A stretch of DNA of 64,000 nt from CAVVJA01 sp963801715 (GCA_963801715.1 CAWDGB010000005.1:248001-312000), one strand, 5' to 3'; counted from the first letter of the stretch, positions 9,332 to 17,146 are shown. Notes: a model not told the origin generated them from the letters alone. A program made the numbers and translations.

Positions 9332-9647
9332 CACCGCTCCTGGTCGGGTCTTGGTCGAGAGTAAGTTACTCGGCGGTAACGTCAGGATATTACCGGTGGG
9401 TAACCCCGCGCAACGATGGCACAGCGGGGGGTTCGAGTTCCTGGGCAAGTGTTCGACCCGACACACGACGACCCCCGCCGGGGGCCACGTTCCACGTGCT
9501 TCGGTCGCCTGGCCTTCCGCCCGCCAGGAGCCCAATGATCGACGAATACCGGAGCGTCGCGACCGCTGTAGCTCGGCTGGGTCTGCGTAGGCCGGCTGGA
9601 CTCGCGGGCACCACCGCGGGAGTCCGCGTTGATCTTGGATGTAAAGC
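9332..9647. other. 316-base gap between the fadE5-like gene and serA
   Basis: Apart from the palindromes at 9359-9403 I see no gene here. A short C/G-rich hairpin (CCCCC-GCC-GGGGG) lies near 9471. Small open frames crossing the gap on both strands lack ribosome binding sites and resemble nothing known. Promoters for the leftward fadE5-like gene and the 3' end of serA must lie in it. Confidence 0.5.
9359..9403 (-). promoter_or_regulatory. Overlapping TTAC/GTAA palindromes upstream of the fadE5-like gene
   Basis: Three inverted repeats lie 28-72 bases before the start codon at 9331: GAGTAA-G-TTACTC (9359-9371), GTTAC-N6-GTAAC (9365-9380) and TTACC-N4-GGTAA (9390-9403). Shared TTAC half-sites and spacing of about 24 bases between the second and third centres look like a tandem operator for a TetR-type fatty-acid regulator. 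No regulator gene is adjacent, so the protein partner is unknown. Confidence 0.55.
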
Positions 9648-10871
9648 TCAGGAGGGGAGCACTCGCAGCCGGATGGTCTCCTCGAGTGCGCGGAGCTGGT
9701 CGAGCATCTCCCGCGTATAGCTGGCGTTGATGTCCGTCACGACATAGCCGATCTCGCCGCGGGTGCCGAGCAGCTGGGCCTCGATGTTCACCTTGTGATC
9801 TGCCAGCACACCGTTAACCGTCGCGATAGCACCCGGGACGTTTCGGTGGATGAGGATGAGCCGATGCGTATCGGGCGGCTGCGGCAGGACCAGGCCCGGC
9901 AGGTTGACGCTCATGGCGGTCGAGCCGTCCGCTAGGAAGTCTCGGAACTTGCCGGCGACGAAGCGGGCGATGTCCTGCTGTGCCTCCTCAGTTGACCCGC
10001 CGATGTGCGGAGTGAGGATCACGTTGGGTAGCCCGCGCAACTCGGAGACGAACTCTTCGCCGCGTCCTCTCGGCTCGGCCGGGAAGACGTCGACGGCGGC
10101 ACCGGCGATCCGGCCGCACTCGATCTCGCGGCGAAGCGCCCCGTAGTCAACGACAAATCCGCGAGACAGGTTCATGAACAGGCTGCCCGGACGCATCGCG
10201 GCGAACTCCGCCGGGCCGAAGAAGTTGGCATTGGACGGCCGGCCGTCGACGTGCAATGTCACGACGTCGGCTGCGCCGAGCAACTCGTGGAGCGAACCGC
10301 ACCGCCGGGCATTCCCGAGCGCCAGCTTGTCCACCGGGTCGTAGAAGAAGACCCGCATCCCGAGGTTCTCGGCCAGCACGGACAGCTGGCTACCGATGTT
10401 CCCGTACCCGACAATCCCCAATGATCGACCGCGAACCTCATGCGCGCCGTCCGCGGACTTGTCCCATACGCCCTCATGCATGAGTCGGTTTTTCTCGGTA
10501 AGCCGGCGAGTGAGCGCGATGACCTCGGAGAGGGCAAGTTCGACCACGCTGCGCGTGTTCGAGAACGGAGCGTTGAAGACCGTGACGCCGCGCTCCGAGG
10601 CGGCTTCGAGATCGATCTGGTTGGTGCCGATGCAGAACGCGCCAACGGCGACGAGGTTCGGTGCCGCCTCGAATACCCTCCGCGTGACGTGCGTCTTCGA
10701 TCGGATGCCGAGGACGGTCACGTCCTGCGAGGCCCGTACCAATTCCGCCTCGTCGTAAGCCCGGTCGACGTTCTCGACGGTCAGACCGGTCTCGTGCAGC
10801 ATTGCTGCGGCGTCCGGATGGATGTTCTCGAGCAGGAGGGCTCGCTTGGGAGCACCGAAAGAATCAGACAC
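9648..10871 (-). CDS. serA: D-3-phosphoglycerate dehydrogenase with C-terminal ACT domain
   Basis: A 407-residue NAD-dependent dehydrogenase catalysing the first step of serine synthesis. The nucleotide-binding motif is GIVGYGNIGSQLSVLAENLG (about residues 153-172); FCIGTNQIDLEAASERG and the catalytic His in LTPHIGGSTEEAQ are present. Residues about 335-407 form one ACT domain (IHRNVPGAIATVNGVLADHKVNI), expected to give serine feedback. This is the short E. coli-like architecture of about 410 residues, without the extra intervening domain of mycobacterial SerA (about 530). That could mean a second serA elsewhere or a different lineage. Confidence 0.92.
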   Translation of the reverse strand: MSDSFGAPKRALLLENIHPDAAAMLHETGLTVENVDRAYDEAELVRASQDVTVLGIRSKTHVTRRVFEAAPNLVAVGAFCIGTNQIDLEAASERGVTVFNAPFSNTRSVVELALSEVIALTRRLTEKNRLMHEGVWDKSADGAHEVRGRSLGIVGYGNIGSQLSVLAENLGMRVFFYDPVDKLALGNARRCGSLHELLGAADVVTLHVDGRPSNANFFGPAEFAAMRPGSLFMNLSRGFVVDYGALRREIECGRIAGAAVDVFPAEPRGRGEEFVSELRGLPNVILTPHIGGSTEEAQQDIARFVAGKFRDFLADGSTAMSVNLPGLVLPQPPDTHRLILIHRNVPGAIATVNGVLADHKVNIEAQLLGTRGEIGYVVTDINASYTREMLDQLRALEETIRLRVLPS

Positions 10872-11013
10872 AACGTCCTTCGCATAGAAATCTCGCTCGA
10901 CGAACCGTGACCGCCGAGCGAGATTCTAGTGTCCCGCGGGGGAAGTCATTGCCAGACGCCAGGACACAGGGCGCCGCGAACGGTGAACATACTGCCCTCG
11001 CGGGACATTGGTG

Positions 11014-11292
11014 TCATATGCGAGCGCGACTTCGGCGGCTGACTGCCCGGTAGATGAGCAGGACGATCACCGCACCGATGATGGAACCGATGATCCCCGA
11101 CGGCTGCAGGTAACCTTCCTGGCTGTCCTTATGGAACAAGACGTAGCCGAGGAAACCGCCGACAAACGATCCGACGATTCCGAGCAGAATCGTGCCGAGA
11201 ATGCCAATGGGGTCGCGCCCCGGCACCAGGAGTCGAGCGAGGGCGCCCGCGATCAGCCCGATGATGATGAGCCAAACGATAAAGCCGAGCAT
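11014..11292 (-). CDS. GlsB/YeaQ/YmgE family small membrane protein
   Basis: A 92-residue membrane protein with three hydrophobic segments and the family signature GALARLLVPGRDPIGILGTILLGIVGS followed by GGFLGYVLF, here cited only by its start and end. The start at 11292 follows GGAGG with six bases between; the longer frame to 11328 has no such site. Members are stress-induced transglycosylase-associated proteins of unclear mechanism. It lies upstream of serA on the same strand with 142 bases between them, so it is probably transcribed alone. Confidence 0.85.
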   Translation of the reverse strand: MLGFIVWLIIIGLIAGALARLLVPGRDPIGILGTILLGIVGSFVGGFLGYVLFHKDSQEGYLQPSGIIGSIIGAVIVLLIYRAVSRRSRARI

Positions 11293-11363
11293 GAGGAACC
11301 TCCATTGCCGTCGGGACGGGTAATGCAATACCCGCGGCAGGGAGGTTTCAAACGCGGCGAGAC

Positions 11364-11891
11364 CTACGCCGAGGTGGGCGCTGGTCGGCTAATGCCGACG
11401 CCGCCGAGCGTGTCCCGCCCGTACCGGGCAATTGCCCGGGCCAGATCGAGTGGCCGGATTGTGGCCCCAGCGCCGGCGTCGGCGTCCAGTAGGGCTGCCG
11501 GCACAACCCAGGCGATCTCGAACTCCAAGCCGTTCGGATCGCGGCCGTACAGGGACTTCGTCGTTCCGTGGTCTGACGCGCCGACGAGCGCACCGGCTGT
11601 GCGGAGCGTCCCGGCGAAGGACTCCAGATCGCCAAGGGTGTCGACCTCCCAGGCCAAGTGATAGAGCCCCACCGTGCCGCGACCAGCGTGCGACGGGCCC
11701 GCGTCGGCGCCAACCTCGAACAACCCGAGGTCGTGATCGTTGGATGAACCCGCGGCGCGGAGAAACGCCGCGCCGGGAATCCCCGCGTACTCAGCGACCG
11801 GCGTGAAGCCCAGCACATCACAGTAAAACGCCACACTCTCGGCGACATTGCGCACATAGAGCACGGCGTGGTTCAGGCGGTTGATCGGCAC
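11364..11891 (-). CDS. VOC (glyoxalase/extradiol dioxygenase fold) family protein
   Basis: A 175-residue protein with the paired beta-alpha-beta-beta-beta layout of the VOC superfamily. The first metal ligand is the His in RLNHAVLYVRNV, then His in GLYHLAWEV, and the Glu in DPNGLEFEI, the usual metal set of a dioxygenase or glyoxalase. VAESVAFYCDVLGF is the standard N-terminal helix. The C-terminal 35 residues form an extension ending in DTLGGVGIS. It is divergent from a MarR gene across a palindrome and probably under its control. Substrate unknown. Confidence 0.8.
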   Translation of the reverse strand: MPINRLNHAVLYVRNVAESVAFYCDVLGFTPVAEYAGIPGAAFLRAAGSSNDHDLGLFEVGADAGPSHAGRGTVGLYHLAWEVDTLGDLESFAGTLRTAGALVGASDHGTTKSLYGRDPNGLEFEIAWVVPAALLDADAGAGATIRPLDLARAIARYGRDTLGGVGISRPAPTSA

Positions 11892-11951
11892 GTCAAGGTC
11901 TCCTCGTTCGGCCGTACCAATCGGTCCGGCCCAATGAGTGTATCCGATTAG

Positions 11952-11967
11952 AGTTGAGCGTTCAACT
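11952..11967. promoter_or_regulatory. Palindromic operator between VOC and MarR genes
   Basis: AGTTGA-GCGT-TCAACT is a perfect 6-bp inverted repeat with a four-base centre, the usual size of a MarR-type operator. It sits 28 bases before the MarR start and 60 bases before the divergent VOC start, so one site could control both. Confidence 0.6.
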
Positions 11968-11994
11968 ATTTGCCGGAACGATTACTCTGCAGAT

Positions 11995-12459
11995 GTGGCG
12001 GCGACGCGTTGGCTGACCGACGACGAGCAGCGGGCTTGGCGCTCTTACCTCGAGGCGACCACGCTGCTGTTCGATGCGCTGGATCGTCGGTTGCAGCGCG
12101 ATGCGGCAATCCCGCACGGCTATTACGAGATCTTGGTCCGCCTGTCGGAGGCAGAAAATCGTACGATCCGAATGAGCGATCTGGCCGATCGCACCCGCTC
12201 GTCGCGTAGTCGGCTGTCCCATGCAGTCGCCCGCCTCGAGGAACGCGGTTGGGTCGAGCGGCGTAACTGCCCGACGGACAAGCGCGGCCAGCTCGCCGTG
12301 CTCACCGACAAAGGGTTCGCCGCGTTGGCGGCCGCGGCTCCCGACCACGTCAGCGCCGTCCGCCAGTACGTCATCGACCCGCTTACGCCGGAACAGATCT
12401 CCCAACTGGATGAGATTGGCCAAGCCATCGTCGCGAGCCTCGAGGCCGACCCGCCCTGA
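11995..12459 (+). CDS. MarR family transcriptional regulator
   Basis: A 154-residue MarR protein when started at GTG 11995 (VAATRWLTDDEQRAWRSYLE), the normal family N-terminus; the frame extends back to 11938 through the operator. The winged helix is SDLADRTRSSRSRLSHAVARLEERGWVER, and the wing reads NCPTDKRGQLAVLTDKG, cited in pieces: CPTDKRG is the DxR wing motif. HGYYEILVRLSEA is the family helix 2. It probably represses itself, the divergent VOC gene and the VOC gene that follows after 31 bases. Confidence 0.85.
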   Translation: MAATRWLTDDEQRAWRSYLEATTLLFDALDRRLQRDAAIPHGYYEILVRLSEAENRTIRMSDLADRTRSSRSRLSHAVARLEERGWVERRNCPTDKRGQLAVLTDKGFAALAAAAPDHVSAVRQYVIDPLTPEQISQLDEIGQAIVASLEADPP

Positions 12460-12490
12460 CCGCCGGTGGGTCACGGAGGATGATCCGCGC

Positions 12491-12856
12491 ATGCAGCTGA
12501 TCGCCTTCGCGCCGTCGGCAGACCTGGATCGCTCACGGAGCTTCTATGTGGACGTTCTCGGGTTGGCCCTGCAGAGCCAGGACTCGTTCGCGTGTGTGCT
12601 CAGATCGGGCGACGTGATGCTCCGAGTCACGGCGGTCGGAGCGTTCACTCCGCAACCGTTCACGATCCTGGGCTGGGCGGTCGATCAGATCGATGTCGAC
12701 GTCGCTCGGCTGACCGCCCTTGGCGTTCGCTTCAATCGTTATGACGGTCTCGTGCAGGACGCGTACGGCGTGTGGACCACGCCCGGTGGCGACCGCATCG
12801 CCTGGTTCCCGGATCCGGATGGCAACACCATGTCGTTAACACAGTTCGCTCCGTGA
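12491..12856 (+). CDS. Short VOC family protein
   Basis: A 121-residue VOC-fold protein starting at ATG 12491 with GGAGG about eleven bases upstream. DLDRSRSFYVDVLGLAL and WFPDPDGNTMSLTQF are the conserved N- and C-terminal elements. The first His ligand is replaced (AFAPSADLDRS), so metal binding may be lost and the protein may act as a binding or bleomycin-resistance-like protein. It follows the MarR gene and probably shares its transcript. Confidence 0.75.
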   Translation: MQLIAFAPSADLDRSRSFYVDVLGLALQSQDSFACVLRSGDVMLRVTAVGAFTPQPFTILGWAVDQIDVDVARLTALGVRFNRYDGLVQDAYGVWTTPGGDRIAWFPDPDGNTMSLTQFAP

Positions 12857-12857
12857 C

Positions 12858-13547
12858 GTGCCGGCGACTGGATTCGTTCCGAGCCGCAACGGGTTGCGGT
12901 TCCGCAACGCGTTTCCATCGGGTCCGGTCCTTAGTCTGCGCTCGATTGGCCTGCCGCAGGTGGGAATCGGCAGTGCTCGCGGCGGATTGTGCGGTGGCAT
13001 GGTCTTCGCCGCCCTTGACTACTACTGGGCCGGACGTCCGGTGCCGCCTGATGCAGGCGTGCCGCAAGCCGGGAGCCCGATGTTCCAATATGTAGTACGG
13101 CGCTTGTTCGCTAGCTTCGATTTGCCGCGGGGCGTCCTCCGATACCAGCGCTATATGGCCCGTCCGGACGATAACTATCGACGATTCGGTGCCACTCGGC
13201 CTGGTGTGTTGTGGCTGACGATCGTCCAGCATTGGCCGGATATTCGTCGGTCACTAGACGCCGGTCGGCCAACTCCGCTGGGCTTGGTAGCAGCACATGG
13301 GCTGAATCCTTTGGATCTCGGCCGCAACCATGTCGTGCTCGCCTATGACTATGAGCTCACCGACGACAATCTGACCATCCAGGTGTACGACCCGAATACC
13401 GGGCCGGCCGACGAGATATATCTCGGACTGTCCCTTGCCGCGCCGCATCGATCGACCTCGATAACGCACAACATCGACGTCGGACACTCGATCCGCGGCT
13501 TCTTCCCGGTGCGGTATCGGCCGCGCAACCCACCGGCGAAAACCTAA
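12858..13547 (+). CDS. Papain-like (C39-like) cysteine peptidase-fold protein, unknown substrate
   Basis: A 229-residue cytoplasmic protein starting at GTG one base after the preceding gene. GLCGGMVFAALDYYWAG presents a Cys at the start of a helix, GRNHVVLAYDYEL gives a His in a strand, and VYDPNTGP gives an Asp/Asn, in the order Cys-His-Asp of papain-like folds. GRPTPLGLVAAHGLNP lies between. I recall similar conserved proteins in soil bacteria, with no proven activity. There is no signal peptide or leader-processing context, so a classical bacteriocin peptidase is unlikely. The stop abuts the convergent YpfJ-type gene with no gap. Confidence 0.55.
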   Translation: MPATGFVPSRNGLRFRNAFPSGPVLSLRSIGLPQVGIGSARGGLCGGMVFAALDYYWAGRPVPPDAGVPQAGSPMFQYVVRRLFASFDLPRGVLRYQRYMARPDDNYRRFGATRPGVLWLTIVQHWPDIRRSLDAGRPTPLGLVAAHGLNPLDLGRNHVVLAYDYELTDDNLTIQVYDPNTGPADEIYLGLSLAAPHRSTSITHNIDVGHSIRGFFPVRYRPRNPPAKT

Positions 13548-14435
13548 TCAGAGATTGTTCGTGCCGAATGTATTGCAGATCCTGGGATCACCCGAACGGT
13601 AGCCGGCCATGAACCATCTTTGGCGCTGCTCAGACGTACCGTGGGTGAACTGACTCTGATTGACCCGCCCATTGCCGAGGTTGGTCTGGATGTAGTCGTC
13701 TCCGATCCGTCCGGCCGTGTCCAGAGCTCGGTTGATGTCGTCCTGAGTGATCTCAGTGATGAGCGGCTGGCCAGACGCGTCCGGCACTGTGGTCGCGTGG
13801 TTGGTCCAGACGCCCGCATAGCAGTCCGCTTGCAATTCGAGCCGTACCGAGCCCGACGTAGGCCCGGAATCTCCGGGCTTGACCCGCGCCGTCGTGCCGA
13901 GCAGATCCTGGACGTGATGCCCATATTCGTGCGCAAGCACGTAGGCGTCGACGAACGGGCCGCCCTGCGCACCGTACTTGGTCTGCAGGTCCTGATAGAA
14001 GCTCAGATCGATGTACACCGTCTGGTCGGCCGGGCAGTAGAACGGGCCCATGCCGCTACTGGCCGATCCGCAGGCCGTCTGGGTGCCATTCGTGTACCAG
14101 ACCGTCGGAGCGGAGGTGTAGCGCGCCCCCAGTGACGGCAGGGTGGTCGTCCAGTACTGCTGGATGGAGTTGATATCTGCAACGACGGCACAGTCGAGCT
14201 TCTCGTTCGCATCCTGTCCGGTCTTGCATTCGCTCGCCAGTTGCGTGTTGTTAGCTGATTGCCCATCTCCGAGATTGCCAAGAACGCTGCCCGCATTGCC
14301 GCCGGTGAAAACGTTGAACAGGATGTAGGCGATCAGTCCGAGCAAGCCGAGCCCGCCTCCACCTATGGCGACGCGACCGCCGCGTCGATCCAGGACGCTG
14401 GAGACGTCGAGCCGCGCCATTGGGTTGTACTTCAT
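13548..14435 (-). CDS. YpfJ-type neutral zinc metallopeptidase, membrane anchored
   Basis: A 295-residue protein starting at ATG 14435 (MKYNPMARLDVSSVLDRRGG). One membrane anchor lies near residues 25-43 (GLGLLGLIAYILFNVF), then the extracellular domain with the zinc-binding AYVLAHEYGHHVQDLLG helix; the third ligand is probably the Glu of RLELQADCYAGVW. The four Cys residues (ASECK, LDCAV, TACGS, FYCPA) may form disulfides. This is the putative neutral zinc metallopeptidase family; substrates are not known. An upstream in-frame extension to 14531 has no ribosome binding site. Confidence 0.85.
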   Translation of the reverse strand: MKYNPMARLDVSSVLDRRGGRVAIGGGGLGLLGLIAYILFNVFTGGNAGSVLGNLGDGQSANNTQLASECKTGQDANEKLDCAVVADINSIQQYWTTTLPSLGARYTSAPTVWYTNGTQTACGSASSGMGPFYCPADQTVYIDLSFYQDLQTKYGAQGGPFVDAYVLAHEYGHHVQDLLGTTARVKPGDSGPTSGSVRLELQADCYAGVWTNHATTVPDASGQPLITEITQDDINRALDTAGRIGDDYIQTNLGNGRVNQSQFTHGTSEQRQRWFMAGYRSGDPRICNTFGTNNL

Positions 14436-14621
14436 CGCCCACCGATCTTTCCAGCACCTGGGAGCATTGCGCCAGGTGGCGGCCGCGGCCGCTGGCGACT
14501 CAGGGCGTGTCCTGCGCCAGCTAGCATGCACTCACAACCGCCCGGCGGGTGGTGCGTCACGGGCGAACGCTCCCTTGACTCGCCAGGCAGACGAGGGGTC
14601 GACCCCCAGCCGGGAGGGCTC

Positions 14622-15095
14622 ATGGCCGATTGGGCAGGCACGCGGCGTCCCGGCTCGATCACGTTAGCCACGACCGTCATGGTCGTCCGGGCGGTAATCG
14701 GACTACTCGGCATAGTCCTGGTGTTCGCCGTGAAGGACGACATCCGACAGGCAATACAGGACAGCGACCACGATCTGTCCGCATCGGACGCCGACACTGC
14801 GACGAACCTCGCGATAGGTATAGCGCTTGTGCTCGCGGTGCTGATTTTCCTCTTCTATGTATGGCTTGCCGCGAAGATCCGGCGCGGACGAAACTGGGCT
14901 CGGATCGTGACCATTGTCATCGCCGCGCTCGGCGTGCTCGGAGCGATCGGAACCTCAGTGCGGCCCACCGCCAATGCCGCGCGTGGGGGAAGTCTGCTCA
15001 CTGGAGCTCTGGATTTGATCGTGCTCATTGCGTTGGCGACGCCGAGCGCATCCGCCTGGTGCCATCAGGATCGAACCGTCGACAGATACAGGTAG
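14622..15095 (+). CDS. Four-helix membrane protein of unknown function
   Basis: A 157-residue protein starting at ATG 14622 with GGAGG four bases upstream. Four hydrophobic segments are visible at about residues 13-36, 61-84, 92-112 and 126-145, joined by a short acidic loop (KDDIRQAIQDSDHDLSASDAD) and a basic loop (KIRRGRNWAR) typical of a cytoplasmic side. The KIRRGRNWARIV motif recurs in many small actinobacterial membrane proteins. The frame runs back to 14259 without support. Its 3' end overlaps the convergent gene at 15065. Confidence 0.6.
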   Translation: MADWAGTRRPGSITLATTVMVVRAVIGLLGIVLVFAVKDDIRQAIQDSDHDLSASDADTATNLAIGIALVLAVLIFLFYVWLAAKIRRGRNWARIVTIVIAALGVLGAIGTSVRPTANAARGGSLLTGALDLIVLIALATPSASAWCHQDRTVDRYR

Positions 15096-15331
15096 GGCAA
15101 CGCCAGTACCTCGGTGGCCCATGGCACTTGGACGCGGCGAAGTTCGGCGAGCCAGTGCTCGTCTCGGTCCCAGAGCGGCGCACCGCCGGCTCGCGCGATC
15201 AGCGGACGCTCCCACGCGTCGTCGACCTGCGCTCGTGCTTCGTCGCGGTAGGCATAGGTCTGGGTCAGATGCCAGCCGAAGAGCAGCAGAGCGGTGACGA
15301 ACGATACGTCCCGAGATAGGTCTGCCCGCAT
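15065..15331 (-). CDS. Small hypothetical protein (88 residues)
   Basis: Starting at ATG 15331, preceded by AGGAGG six bases upstream, this encodes 88 residues with one moderately hydrophobic N-terminal stretch (FVTALLLFGWHLTQTYAY) and a Trp-rich acidic/basic remainder (DDAWERPL, LWDRDEHWLAEL). I recognise no family. The strong ribosome binding site is the main evidence. The last 31 bases overlap the convergent membrane-protein gene. Confidence 0.45.
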   Translation of the reverse strand: MRADLSRDVSFVTALLLFGWHLTQTYAYRDEARAQVDDAWERPLIARAGGAPLWDRDEHWLAELRRVQVPWATEVLALPYLYLSTVRS

Positions 15332-15495
15332 CCGCTTCCTCCTGATTGTCGGCGACGGTACGACACCCGGATTGGGCCGGACGAGTGGGATCAGTAGGCG
15401 CGGCGCAGGTGGCGGTGGGTAGCGCAAGGTCCGTGGGCGAGAAGCCGTCGAAGCATGTCATCCCGTTCGACCTGAATTCCATCCCTTCTCTTGAT

Positions 15496-15516
15496 ATATG
15501 CGTGAATCACACATAT
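15496..15516. promoter_or_regulatory. Inverted repeat upstream of the DUF3224-MarR genes
   Basis: ATATGCGTG-AAT-CACACATAT has nine-base arms with one mismatch around three bases. It lies ten bases before the likely DUF3224 start, where a bound repressor would block transcription or initiation. The MarR gene downstream is the obvious candidate ligand. Confidence 0.5.
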
Positions 15517-15526
15517 GTTGTGGCTC

Positions 15527-15931
15527 ATGACGGATACGCTAGAGACCAGGCTCGAGATAACGTCCTGGGTCGAGGAGACCGTTCACGAGATGGCTGACGG
15601 CAGCAAGATCACCCGAGCAAGTGTCTCGTTGTCCGGGGACGGCGACGCGCTGTCCGCAGCTACCTTCGACGCCGTGATGTTCTACCGCCCGGACGGGACA
15701 AGCAGCTATGTGTCGATCATGCAGGTGACCGGTGCGCTACAGGGCCGCGAAGGCGGTTTCGTGCTCCAAGGGGACGGCACGTTCGACGGCACGACCGCCA
15801 GTGGCCGGTCCACCGTTGTCAGCGGATCTGGTAGCGGCAAGCTCGCCGGTCTGACCGGTACGGCCCGGAGCGACTCAACCCATGACGACTACCCGTTCAT
15901 GCCGCTGACCCTTGACTACGACCTCGGCTGA
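15527..15931 (+). CDS. DUF3224 family protein
   Basis: A 134-residue protein starting at ATG 15527 (MTDTLETRLEITSWVEETVHE). The DUF3224 pattern is clear: the SW.EE opening, GSKITRASVSLSGDGDA, DGTSSYVSIMQVTGAL, GGFVLQGDGTFDGTTASG, GSGSGKLAGLTGTA and the closing LDYDL. The fold is a lipocalin-like beta barrel of unknown role. An ATG twelve bases upstream (15515) would overlap the operator and is less likely. It is followed directly by a MarR gene. Confidence 0.8.
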   Translation: MTDTLETRLEITSWVEETVHEMADGSKITRASVSLSGDGDALSAATFDAVMFYRPDGTSSYVSIMQVTGALQGREGGFVLQGDGTFDGTTASGRSTVVSGSGSGKLAGLTGTARSDSTHDDYPFMPLTLDYDLG

Positions 15932-15971
15932 GCGAGGTCCGCGGACACGAACGTCGACGCCATCAACCCGT

Positions 15972-16592
15972 ATGCGCGGAGCGTCTTCGGGGGGCGCAAG
16001 CCCCACGTCCCCGCGGAAAGGCGGAGGGTTTTCGGAGGGCGCAAACCCGGGATCCCTGGACGCTCAGGCCAATGTTTTGGGCGCACTTGCCCTGGTGGTC
16101 GCTGACCAGATCACCGCAGCGGCCGCCCAAGCCGCTGGACAGTCGGTCTCCGGAGCGACCGCGCTGTCGGCGCTGGCCCACTTCCTGGATCGTCCATCGC
16201 TCGACCGTCTGCATTCGGTGTTGGGCCTCACGCCGTCTGGAGCCGTCCGGCTCGTCGACCGCCTGGAGGCGGACGGCTTCGTCACCCGCTCGGCGGGCCC
16301 CGATGGACGAACTCGATCTGTCGCCCTGACTGCACGCGGCCGTCGAGTCGCCGTACGGGTGGCTGCGGCGCGCGCCGCCGTGGTCCGGCCACTCGTCGCC
16401 GACCTGTCATCCGCCGAGCAAGAGACCCTGCGCGACCTGTTGAGCCGAATGATGGCCAAAGTTGTCGCGGCAAAGGAAGGTGGAGCTTGGATTTGCCGGC
16501 TGTGCGACATCGCCGCCTGCGGGCGCGCTGAGGGCAGGTGCCCAGCGGCCAACGCCGGCGCAGTCAAGTACGGGCAGTCCGAACACTCCTGA
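15972..16592 (+). CDS. MarR family regulator with C-terminal cysteine cluster
   Basis: A MarR-type winged helix (about residues 75-155 from ATG 15972; DRLHSVLGLTPSGAVRLVDRL and the wing SAGPDGRTRSVALTARG) followed by a C-terminal tail ICRLCDIAACGRAEGRCP with four Cys. That tail is shared by a subgroup of actinobacterial MarR proteins and could bind metal or sense oxidation. The start is uncertain: a TTG at 15912 overlaps the DUF3224 gene, while the conserved part begins only around SLDAQANVLGAL. The N-terminal stretch is low-complexity and is encoded by a repeated hairpin sequence. Confidence 0.75.
   Translation: MRGASSGGASPTSPRKGGGFSEGANPGSLDAQANVLGALALVVADQITAAAAQAAGQSVSGATALSALAHFLDRPSLDRLHSVLGLTPSGAVRLVDRLEADGFVTRSAGPDGRTRSVALTARGRRVAVRVAAARAAVVRPLVADLSSAEQETLRDLLSRMMAKVVAAKEGGAWICRLCDIAACGRAEGRCPAANAGAVKYGQSEHS
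15986..16048. repeat. Pair of hairpin-forming direct repeats at the MarR 5' end
   Basis: TTCGGGGGGCGCAAGCCC (15986-16003) and TTCGGAGGGCGCAAACCC (16031-16048) match at 16 of 18 bases and are 45 bases apart, which keeps the reading frame. The first copy contains GGGGC-GCAA-GCCCC, a stable tetraloop hairpin. They may be a small repetitive element inserted between the two genes or part of the mRNA leader of the MarR gene. Confidence 0.5.
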
Positions 16593-17146
16593 CCGCGTCT
16601 CGGCCGCCACCGAGGCGGGTTCCGCCTGGCTGTTACGCAACGCCGTTGGAAGACTGCAGTGCGTCAGCACGTCGGGGTCGGCGGAAGCCGAGCGAGAGCG
16701 AGCCGCCGAATGTCCATTGACCTGATAGCCTCCGCCCGGCACCGGGCAACGGGGCGAACTGGTTGTGAATGCAAAGCAACGAGCATTGACTCGCATCGCG
16801 ATACAGGCGTCTAGTAGAGCCATCGGCCACGGTTCTACCCGGGAAGCGATCGATCGTGAAATCTCCATCGCGCCGAAGCACGTTGTCACCAAGCCCCTTT
16901 CCCGAGCGGTTGGGCCTGCACAATTCCAGCGTCGATCATTCGATCGCCGCTCGCCATCAGTGCGGCATGATCCATTTACCAACTGGTCGGGTCTGGCTAC
17001 TTCCGGAGCGCCACGCGGGAGGCTGCCAATTCAGCTACCTCGTGCCGGAGGTCGACCGGGAGCTGTGGCGCAGCTTCTGAACCGAGCCTCGCCACCGCCG
17101 AGCACGTCACCCCGGTGCTCGGCGTCACCTGAGTGATGACCACGCA
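16593..17146. other. 554-base region with no confident gene
   Basis: No open frame here has both a ribosome binding site and a recognisable product. The best candidate is a plus-strand frame from GTG 16853 to 17080 whose C-terminal half reads like protein (MIHLPTGRVWLLPERHAGG) but matches nothing I know. Codon third positions are only moderately GC-rich there. A strong hairpin lies at its end (17096-17124). Confidence 0.4.
17096..17124. terminator. Strong hairpin, possible terminator, before pabB
   Basis: CGCCGAGCAC and GTGCTCGGCG make a perfect 10-bp stem with a nine-base loop. No T run follows on either strand, so it would be a U-less actinobacterial-type terminator or an RNA structure in the pabB leader, 23 bases before the TTG start. 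Confidence 0.4.

Noticed and set aside
9484..9500. CGTTCCACGTGCTTCG, similar to parS
   Set aside because: About 10 of 16 matches; both outer arms diverge.
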